Made by a program: the position numbers and the translations under genes. A DNA stretch of 10,746 bases from an uncultured Erysipelotrichaceae bacterium (lineage in GTDB: Bacteria > Bacillota_I > Bacilli_A > Erysipelotrichales > Erysipelotrichaceae), in contig CAJUGR010000069.1 of assembly GCA_910586285.1 (NCBI GenBank), positions 1 through 10,746 of the forward strand. Direction: 5' to 3'. Position 1 is the first letter of the stretch. Every line of letters begins with the position of its first letter. Positions 5,869-10,746 of the stretch are shown in pieces. The notes beneath the pieces were generated by a model. It did no database searches and was not told the DNA's origin. It was given only the letters and a program-made list of their open reading frames with translations.

Positions 5869-5877
5869 TGATAGAAT
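5869..5877 (+). promoter_or_regulatory. Candidate luxS promoter (extended -10)
   Basis: TGATAGAAT matches the extended -10 pattern TGnTAnnnT. The best -35-like hexamer, TTGTGG (5846-5851), is 20 bp away, so the -35 contribution would be weak. Transcription would begin near 5884, immediately before the ribosome binding site, which implies a very short leader. Read-through from the preceding gene is an alternative. Confidence 0.45.
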
Positions 5878-5885
5878 GTTCGAAC

Positions 5886-5890
5886 AAGGA
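5886..5890 (+). promoter_or_regulatory. Ribosome binding site that fixes the luxS start
   Basis: AAGGA lies 9 nt before ATG 5900. In-frame upstream starts (for example ATG 5876) would precede it and would add residues not seen in LuxS proteins, whose N-terminus in this subgroup reads MEKIASF. Confidence 0.8.
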
Positions 5891-5899
5891 TGTGATGAA

Positions 5900-6388
5900 A
5901 TGGAAAAAATCGCAAGTTTTTGCATCAATCATGATTATTTGATGCCGGGCTTGTACGTGTCGCGGCAGGATGGCGATGTAATCACCTATGATTTAAGAAT
6001 GGTGAAGCCCAACCAAGGATCGTATCTGGAAGATGACGGTCTGCATAGCTTTGAACATTTATTTGCGACGTATATGCGTAATTCAAAATATCGGGATGCG
6101 ATGTTATATGTGGGCCCGATGGGATGTCGTACCGGCTTTTATTTATTGGTGCGCGATTCCATGAGTAAAGCACAGGTTCTGGAGCTGGTTCAGGATGCTT
6201 GTCAATATATCGCTGCTTTCGAAGGCGTCTTACCGGGTGCTTCCACCAGTGCGGAATGCGGTAATTATCGCTGCCATGATTTGGACAAAGCGAAGGCCTA
6301 TGCACTTGCTTATGACGAGGTATTAGCATCTTGGGAGGAATCAAAGATGGAATATCCTCTTGAAGTGAGGGAATATGATGAAGTTTAA
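5900..6388 (+). CDS. luxS: S-ribosylhomocysteine lyase (AI-2 synthesis protein)
   Basis: A 162-residue enzyme that cleaves S-ribosylhomocysteine to homocysteine and 4,5-dihydroxy-2,3-pentanedione, the precursor of autoinducer-2, in the activated methyl cycle. The metal site is complete: HSFEH gives His49 and His53 as ligands with catalytic Glu52, and ECGNY gives the third ligand Cys120. The catalytic Cys76 lies in GPMGCRTGFYLL. The N-terminus MEKIASF and the sequence VPGAS-like LPGAS before the metal cysteine place it with the clostridial/bifidobacterial type of LuxS rather than the Bacillus type. It ends in a short acidic tail (about 10 residues longer than usual). The next gene starts 14 nt before its stop. 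The Pfs nucleosidase that usually supplies its substrate is not in the window. Confidence 0.97.
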   Translation: MEKIASFCINHDYLMPGLYVSRQDGDVITYDLRMVKPNQGSYLEDDGLHSFEHLFATYMRNSKYRDAMLYVGPMGCRTGFYLLVRDSMSKAQVLELVQDACQYIAAFEGVLPGASTSAECGNYRCHDLDKAKAYALAYDEVLASWEESKMEYPLEVREYDEV

Positions 6389-6737
6389 TTCCCGAATTTT
6401 TACGATCGCCTTGATCCCCTTTTACGGTTATTTAATCCTCAATGCCTATACAATGATACAGTCACATTTTCAATACGCCATTGATCCGTTAAAAACATTG
6501 ACTATTTGTATGTTGCTGATTGCGGCGGCCGGTGTTAGTTCATTGTCGATGAAGAGGTATCATCTGATCGGTTCGTTCTTATATTTATTCACCGGTGGTA
6601 TCGGCGTTTATTTCGGCTTATTATCGGAATCACAGAATTGGATGATGTTAATCGCTTCCGCTTTTGTGATCGCCTTCGGTGTGACTTTGTATGAGATGGC
6701 AGAACACCATCGTGAGTTATGGCATGAAAAAGATTGA
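6375..6737 (+). CDS. Small four-helix membrane protein of unknown function
   Basis: A 120-residue protein with four predicted membrane helices at about residues 8-28, 39-58, 62-83 and 88-107, short polar loops and a charged C-terminal tail (EMAEHHRELWHEKD) likely to be cytoplasmic. There is no signal peptide and no motif I recognise. It overlaps luxS by 14 nt and the Nudix gene by 14 nt, so the three are probably translated in a coupled manner. It is far too small to be an AI-2E family exporter (about 350 residues), so proximity to luxS is not evidence for AI-2 transport. AGGG at 6368-6371 lies 3 nt from ATG 6375 but 6 nt from the adjacent in-frame ATG 6378, so the true start may be 6378 (119 residues). 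Confidence 0.7.
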   Translation: MMKFNSRIFTIALIPFYGYLILNAYTMIQSHFQYAIDPLKTLTICMLLIAAAGVSSLSMKRYHLIGSFLYLFTGGIGVYFGLLSESQNWMMLIASAFVIAFGVTLYEMAEHHRELWHEKD

Positions 6738-7140
6738 AGTCGTTTGCGCGGTCTTGCATGATCAATCAGGACGGGTGCTGATTGCCCAACGGCGGTCAGT
6801 GACTGCCGATGGTGTGTGGGAATTTCCCGGCGGTAAAGTGGAAGCGGATGAAAGCAAGGAAGCAGCATGTATACGTGAAATAAAGGAAGAATTGGATGTG
6901 GATATTGTCGTGGATGAATTTCTTTGTGAATTTGACGATGTTGCCTTTGATCCTATTGTACATGTCAGCGCTTTTCGCTCCCATATTGTTGAAGGCAGTG
7001 TATGCTTTCATGCTCATCATCAGGGAAAGTGGGTCACGATACAGGAACTTGATGCGTATCACTTTCAGGCTGCGGATGAGCCTTTGCTTACGCTTTTGCG
7101 TTATCAAGATGATAAAAAAACATTTCATAACCAATGTTGA
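6724..7140 (+). CDS. Nudix hydrolase, MutT-like (8-oxo-dGTP/nucleoside triphosphate pyrophosphohydrolase)
   Basis: A 138-residue protein with a complete Nudix box at residues 37-59 (GX5EX7REUXEE: Gly37, Glu43, Arg51, Glu52, Glu55, Glu56), preceded by GVWEFPGGK, the usual lead-in for MutT-type enzymes that sanitise oxidised nucleotides. The box ends EELDV; Asp in place of the usual Gly is frequent in this subgroup of Firmicutes. The start MKKIEVVCAVL matches family N-termini; an in-frame ATG at 6691 would add 11 residues without homology or a Shine-Dalgarno. No strong ribosome binding site precedes 6724, which together with the 14-nt overlap suggests coupling to the membrane-protein gene. The exact nucleotide substrate cannot be read from the sequence. 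The last residues are encoded in the left arm and loop of the terminator. Confidence 0.9.
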   Translation: MKKIEVVCAVLHDQSGRVLIAQRRSVTADGVWEFPGGKVEADESKEAACIREIKEELDVDIVVDEFLCEFDDVAFDPIVHVSAFRSHIVEGSVCFHAHHQGKWVTIQELDAYHFQAADEPLLTLLRYQDDKKTFHNQC

Positions 7141-7162
7141 TATTGCTCTGAAATGTTTTTTT
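7114..7162. terminator. Bidirectional terminator shared by the Nudix and oxidoreductase genes
   Basis: A 14-nt arm at 7114-7127 (seven A, then CATTTCA) is perfectly complementary to 7149-7162 (TGAAATG, then seven T). The 21-nt loop contains the Nudix stop codon (7138-7140) and a small inner CAAT/ATTG pairing. Each strand ends in a T run after the stem, so it can serve both convergent genes; the minus-strand stop is at 7167. Confidence 0.9.
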
Positions 7163-7166
7163 GTTG

Positions 7167-8153
7167 TTATAAAGGTGCTTGATCGGCCGGGAAAGAAATT
7201 CCCGCTTTTTTACGTGCCGTTTCGTATACTTCCATCACGCTGTTGGAATATGCCAGCCATTGGTAACACGTTTCGTAATCATTTTCCCGCATGACTTGCA
7301 TAAAATCCTTGACTTCATAGTATAAGCGTAAATCGTTTTGTCGGATGGCGGGCACTTGTGTACCATCCTTCGTGGTGATGGAATAGTTGGCACAGTATCC
7401 GGTTTCTGAATTGAGCGTGATATAACCGTTTTCTCCTTGGATCTGAGCGATGTTATGCGATTTGGTATCTTTACATCCGACGCATACCGCATGGAAACCA
7501 TCATATTGCAAAACCAGGATACCGGAAGTATCAATATCACGTTGAATATTCGCAAAGTAGTACACGTCCTGCGGCTTGCCAAATAAGTTCATGACAAAGT
7601 GGAGATTGTATATATTGATATCGGACAATGCGCCGCCGGAGAATTCAGGATTGAATACGTTCGGCGTTTCCCCGGCTAAAAAGCGATCATAACGCGAGGA
7701 GTATTGGGAGAAGTTACATTGCACCATCCGAATCGGTCCCAGCTCTTTTATATGCTCTTTCAAAGAAAGATAATTCGGCATATGAATGGTGATAATCCCT
7801 TCAAATAAAAAACGCTGCTTTTGCTTGGCCAAGCGGGTTAGTTCCAATGCTTGTGCCAAAGTGGATGTGAAAGGCTTTTCACAAATCACGTGTTTTCCTG
7901 CCAACAATGCTGCTTTGGCATGCTTGTAGTGCAGCGAGTTAGGAGAAGCAACATAGACGCATTCTATTTCATCATCGTGCAGCATGTCATTAAGGTCGGT
8001 GTAAACACGGTCGATATAAAACTGATCCGCAAGTTTGCGACCGGTTGATTCATTGCGAGAATAGACGGCAATTGGTTGGGCATCTTCGCATAATGATGCC
8101 GCAGATAAAAACCATTCAACGATGAAACCGGTGCCGATAGTAGCGATTTTCAT
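7167..8153 (-). CDS. Gfo/Idh/MocA family NAD(P)-dependent oxidoreductase
   Basis: A 328-residue dehydrogenase of the family acting on sugars, inositols and related polyols. The N-terminal Rossmann fold starts MKIATIGTGFIVEWFL (glycine-rich loop at residues 7-12), followed by AVYSRN, VASPNSLHYKHA and the EKP motif at 92-94, whose Lys93 is the usual catalytic lysine. The C-terminal substrate domain has SGGALSDINIYNLHF in the place of the family's GGxxxDxxxY(x)xH segment. Its start is well defined: AGGAGG (complement of 8161-8166) lies 7 nt upstream. It is transcribed alone, convergent with the Nudix gene and divergent from the U32 gene, so no pathway context is offered. The substrate cannot be assigned from sequence. 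Confidence 0.93.
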   Translation of the reverse strand: MKIATIGTGFIVEWFLSAASLCEDAQPIAVYSRNESTGRKLADQFYIDRVYTDLNDMLHDDEIECVYVASPNSLHYKHAKAALLAGKHVICEKPFTSTLAQALELTRLAKQKQRFLFEGIITIHMPNYLSLKEHIKELGPIRMVQCNFSQYSSRYDRFLAGETPNVFNPEFSGGALSDINIYNLHFVMNLFGKPQDVYYFANIQRDIDTSGILVLQYDGFHAVCVGCKDTKSHNIAQIQGENGYITLNSETGYCANYSITTKDGTQVPAIRQNDLRLYYEVKDFMQVMRENDYETCYQWLAYSNSVMEVYETARKKAGISFPADQAPL

Positions 8154-8184
8154 ATAGGAACCTCCTGATCTGTCCTTTTTCTAT

Positions 8185-8193
8185 ATATTAACA
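8185..8193 (-). promoter_or_regulatory. Candidate promoter of the oxidoreductase gene (extended -10)
   Basis: Read on the minus strand this is TGTTAATAT, matching TGnTAnnnT, about 32 bp upstream of the start codon and just ahead of the AGGAGG. No convincing -35 hexamer is found 16-18 bp upstream, so the assignment is tentative. Confidence 0.4.
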
Positions 8194-8218
8194 TATTTTG
8201 AATGAATGCGATAGTTGG

Positions 8219-8264
8219 TAAGGAATCTTTTCATGTGATAATAAGGTAAACATCACTAAGGAAT
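8219..8264. repeat. Short direct repeats in the divergent promoter region
   Basis: TAAGGAAT occurs at 8219-8226 and 8257-8264, 38 bp apart. Between them GTGAT (8235-8239) and ATCAC (8252-8256) form an inverted pair with a 12-bp gap. These could be binding sites in the 181-bp gap between the divergent oxidoreductase and U32 genes, or chance; nothing else is seen in that gap besides the two promoters. Confidence 0.2.
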
Positions 8265-8286
8265 TTCTAATATAGGAACGAAAGGT

Positions 8287-8315
8287 TTGCACATCAGCGC
8301 AAAATTCGCTACAAT
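8287..8315 (+). promoter_or_regulatory. Promoter of the U32 family gene
   Basis: TTGCAC (-35, 8287-8292), a 17-bp spacer and TACAAT (-10, 8310-8315). The expected start near 8322 leaves only about 13-16 nt before the start codon, so the ribosome binding site AGGA (8328-8331) sits almost at the 5' end of the transcript. Confidence 0.8.
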
Positions 8316-8334
8316 GATAGAGAAATGAGGACTT

Positions 8335-10602
8335 ATGATGCAGAAAGTGGAATTGTTGGCACCGGCCGGATCGATGGAAGCACTGATTGCGGCAGTACAA
8401 AACGGATGTGATGCGGTTTATCTGGGCGGTACGATGTTTGGCGCACGTGCCTATGCGGATAATTTTGATGAGGCGGGAATGATCGAGGCTTTGCGCTATG
8501 CGCATGGATATGGTGTCAAAGTATATGTTACGATGAATACGCTGATTTATGAATCGGAAATGGAGACAGCGATTGCTTATGTTAAATTTCTTTATGAACA
8601 GGGTGTTGATGCGCTGATCATTCAGGATCTCGGCTTGTTTGATGTTGTGCATCAATGCTTTCCGCAGTTGGAACTTCATGCTTCCACCCAAATGCATATT
8701 CATAATGAAGCCGGTATTCAGCTGATGCGTGAGGCCGGTATGAAGCGAATTGTTTTGCCGCGTGAAACTACGATCGAAGAAGTACAGCGATTTGCCCATA
8801 TGGGTGTAGAAACGGAAGTGTTTGTACAAGGTGCTTTGTGCATCTCATACAGTGGACAGTGCTTGATGAGCGCCAAAAAACTATCACGTAGCGGCAATCG
8901 CGGAGCCTGTGCGCAAATGTGTCGTATGAAATATCGCTTGGGTCGAATTGACGGAAATCAGATTTCGTATATGACGCAAAGTGGTGATTACTTATTAAGT
9001 CCGAAAGACTTGAATACATTGGCTAAAATTCCGGAATTGATCGAGGCCGGCATCACTTCCTTCAAAATTGAAGGAAGAATGAAACGAGCGGCCTATGTAG
9101 CACAAATGACCGCAGTGTATCGTTGTGCGATTGATGCTTATTATCAACATCATAACTTTGCGGTTGATGTAGCAATGAAAGATATGGAAAAGGTTTTTCA
9201 TCGCGGATTTACCGAAGGTCATTTATTTCATCAACAGGGTCATGCCTTGATGAATCCGCTGCGCCCTAATCATATGGGTGTGGAAATCGGGCGTACATTA
9301 TCTAAAAAAGGAAGAAGGGTAAGTATTCAACTTACCGATGGGTTGCATCAGTATGACGGAATTCGCATTTTATGTGATCAAGGTGATGTCGGCTGTGTTG
9401 TTAACAAACTTTATGATCATCATCGCTTGGTGAACAGTGCTGCCGCCGGAGCCATCGTTGAGGTGGAAGTGGACGGCGCCATCCCCAAAGGAAGTGTCGT
9501 GGTAAAAACCAGTGATGTTCTGCAATTAGAACAGCTTCGCCAATCCTATGAAAACGGAAAACGCAAAGTTTCGGTTTTTATGCGTCTTACGCTGCGAATT
9601 GATCAAGTCCCTACGCTGAGCGTTTGGGATGATGCCGGGCATGAATGTGAGGTTTGGGCAACGGATAAGGCAAAGTCTGCCCTGCATCACGGTTTGACAA
9701 AAGAGCGTTTGCGCCAACAACTGAAGAAATGCGGAAATACGATATTTGAAGCCGCTCACATTGAACTTCAAACCGATTCAGAAGCGATCGTAGCGATCAA
9801 AGTAATTAACGATTTGCGACGCCGGGCATTGGATACCCTTTATCAGCTGCGCACACAAGCACCGCAGTCATTGCCTTATGGCAGTTATCAGCGTCGTATC
9901 GAATGCGAAACGCTTTCCGGTTGTTATGTCAGAGTACATAACGAGCAACAGGCAGAAATTGCGAAACAGATGGGAGTTAAGCATCTTTACGGCGAACCCC
10001 GGCTTTATCAAAAGCTTCATCCCGGTGATTATGATCTGGGCTATGTGGGAATGCGCGTGATGACGGAAGCCTATCCCGCTTCATCATTTCTGTTCAGTGA
10101 AGTAGGCGCATTGTCACAAAAGGGCGGGATTGCGGAACATTTCATGAACATTACCAATTCTTATGCGGCTGCCTTCCTGTTTGCGCATGGAGTAAAGGGA
10201 ATCATCCTGTCTAATGAATGTGATGATCATCAGATTGCGGAAATCCAAACGGCTTTCAACAAACGTTATGGCTGCTTGGGAAGCTTTCTTTCCTATGGAT
10301 ACGGAAAAGAAGAATTAATGGTGATGAAGCATTGTCCGATACGCACGGCGCTGGATAAGAAAGAACATCCCTGTGGCCTATGTCATGGCTCCAAGTATTT
10401 TCTGAGTGATATACAAGATCATCATTATCCTCTGTATGGCGATGAAAATTGTCATATACATATTTTGGATGATACTGCACAGATACGCCATCCTCAATCT
10501 GCGGCGGTATTCCTCTGTTTCTATGATGAATCAGAAACAGAGATGAAGGAAATTATTAAGAAATTTTCAAGTTTTATCACTCATGAGAATTCATCTTCAT
10601 AA
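8335..10602 (+). CDS. U32 family protein with DUF3656 domain, RlhA-like (23S rRNA C2501 hydroxylation family)
   Basis: A 755-residue protein. The N-terminal TIM-barrel begins VELLAPAGSMEALIAAVQNG and GCDAVYLGG, and the U32 signature is EVFVQGALCISYSGQCLMS. Cys169, Cys176, Cys192 and Cys196 (numbered from 8335) are the likely iron-sulfur ligands. DUF3656 follows at about 410-500 (LTKERLRQQLKKCGNTIF, then VINDLRRRALDTL). In Escherichia coli the protein with this U32-DUF3656 layout, RlhA (YdcP, roughly 650 residues), is needed for 5-hydroxycytidine at 23S rRNA position 2501; older annotation as a collagenase-like protease is probably misleading. About 240 further residues form a second barrel-like region with Cys667, Cys680, Cys683 and Cys706, as in longer clostridial members. 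AGGA (8328-8331) is 3 nt from ATG 8335 and 6 nt from ATG 8338, so the latter (MQKVELLAPAGS) may be the true start. It is monocistronic. Confidence 0.9.
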   Translation: MMQKVELLAPAGSMEALIAAVQNGCDAVYLGGTMFGARAYADNFDEAGMIEALRYAHGYGVKVYVTMNTLIYESEMETAIAYVKFLYEQGVDALIIQDLGLFDVVHQCFPQLELHASTQMHIHNEAGIQLMREAGMKRIVLPRETTIEEVQRFAHMGVETEVFVQGALCISYSGQCLMSAKKLSRSGNRGACAQMCRMKYRLGRIDGNQISYMTQSGDYLLSPKDLNTLAKIPELIEAGITSFKIEGRMKRAAYVAQMTAVYRCAIDAYYQHHNFAVDVAMKDMEKVFHRGFTEGHLFHQQGHALMNPLRPNHMGVEIGRTLSKKGRRVSIQLTDGLHQYDGIRILCDQGDVGCVVNKLYDHHRLVNSAAAGAIVEVEVDGAIPKGSVVVKTSDVLQLEQLRQSYENGKRKVSVFMRLTLRIDQVPTLSVWDDAGHECEVWATDKAKSALHHGLTKERLRQQLKKCGNTIFEAAHIELQTDSEAIVAIKVINDLRRRALDTLYQLRTQAPQSLPYGSYQRRIECETLSGCYVRVHNEQQAEIAKQMGVKHLYGEPRLYQKLHPGDYDLGYVGMRVMTEAYPASSFLFSEVGALSQKGGIAEHFMNITNSYAAAFLFAHGVKGIILSNECDDHQIAEIQTAFNKRYGCLGSFLSYGYGKEELMVMKHCPIRTALDKKEHPCGLCHGSKYFLSDIQDHHYPLYGDENCHIHILDDTAQIRHPQSAAVFLCFYDESETEMKEIIKKFSSFITHENSSS

Positions 10603-10607
10603 TGAAT

Positions 10608-10632
10608 AACGATACTTCGGTTTCGTTTTTTT
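10608..10632 (+). terminator. Rho-independent terminator of the U32 gene
   Basis: AACGATAC (10608-10615) pairs with GTTTCGTT (10620-10627), one T-T mismatch, closing a TTCG tetraloop with the favoured C-G pair, followed by a T run to 10632. It begins 5 nt after the stop codon. Confidence 0.85.
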
Positions 10633-10746
10633 AAAAGAAAATTATGGGTGAATTTAGATTATCTCTTTAGAAGTTCTTATATGTCGGTATCAACGCCCGC
10701 TTACAAAAACCGTTAAAAGCACAACGGATTTGCCATTGGGTACGAT
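10633..10746. other. Right-edge stretch without a supportable gene
   Basis: The final 114 bases contain no start with a ribosome binding site and no recognised RNA. On the minus strand two frames are open from the right edge (18 codons to a TGA and 25 codons to a TAA), so this could hold the 3' end of a convergent gene, but the residues do not match a family I know. Confidence 0.3.

Noticed and set aside
6375..6737. The small membrane protein as an AI-2 exporter because it follows luxS.
   Set aside because: Known AI-2E family exporters are about three times larger with more helices, and no motif is shared; proximity alone is not enough.
8188..8829. Long minus-strand open frame (about 213 codons) antisense to the U32 gene start.
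   Set aside because: It is a shadow frame: its His/Arg/Cys-rich composition shows no domain, and it lies opposite the well-supported U32 coding region and promoter.
1..10746. CRISPR array, tRNA, rRNA, insertion sequence or prophage signatures.
   Set aside because: I saw no regularly spaced identical repeats of 25-40 bp, no tRNA cloverleaf, no transposase or integrase, and no terminal inverted repeats with target duplications.
10633..10746. A partial minus-strand gene entering from the right edge.
   Set aside because: Two competing short frames are open, neither with recognisable residues, so I could not support a call.

Overview
The window looks like chromosome of an anaerobic, fermentative low-to-moderate GC member of the Bacillota (Firmicutes). 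The style fits gut Erysipelotrichia or a related group, but I infer this from gene content and protein style, not from a marker gene. Pointers are a glycyl radical enzyme with its radical-SAM activase, strong sigma-A promoters with extended -10 elements, AAGGAG ribosome binding sites, U-tract terminators, a LuxS of the MEKIASF type, a long U32 protein and a PD-(D/E)XK/AAA-ATPase family remnant at the left edge.

Layout. Positions 1-257 hold the 3' end of a probable AAA-ATPase/PD-(D/E)XK protein, closed by a terminator (351-400). A regulatory region (about 401-645) follows, with a palindrome, a 10-bp-phased direct-repeat array ending next to the -35 box, a near-consensus extended -10 promoter and a small hairpin at the predicted transcript start. 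It drives a four-gene operon (646-5390): glycyl radical enzyme, its activating enzyme (8-nt overlap), a DeoR-family regulator (GTG start) and a divergent NanE-like TIM barrel protein, ended by a terminator at 5404-5429. Next come a free-standing gene for a 98-residue protein of unknown function with its own promoter and terminator, and then a tightly overlapping cluster luxS - small four-helix membrane protein - Nudix hydrolase (two 14-nt overlaps). A 14-bp perfect inverted repeat at 7114-7162 serves as a shared terminator with a convergent minus-strand Gfo/Idh/MocA oxidoreductase (7167-8153). A 181-bp divergent promoter region separates that gene from a 755-residue U32/DUF3656 protein (RlhA-like, 23S rRNA hydroxylation family), which also ends in a terminator. 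The last 114 bases contain no gene I can support.

How the genes fit together. The main point of interest is the 646-5390 operon. The glycyl radical enzyme has the Cys-x-Glu active-site signature of dehydratase/lyase-type members rather than the Cys-Cys of pyruvate formate-lyase. It sits with a regulator family that usually senses sugar phosphates and with a relative of N-acetylmannosamine-6-phosphate 2-epimerase. The NanE-like protein keeps the catalytic residues but has changed the substrate-side loops. No nan genes, transporter, microcompartment shell genes, aldolase or alcohol dehydrogenase are present. My reading is an inducible anaerobic pathway that opens or dehydrates a phosphorylated sugar or polyol by radical chemistry; the substrate is unknown. 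The remaining genes are housekeeping: activated methyl cycle and AI-2 production, nucleotide pool sanitation, rRNA modification.
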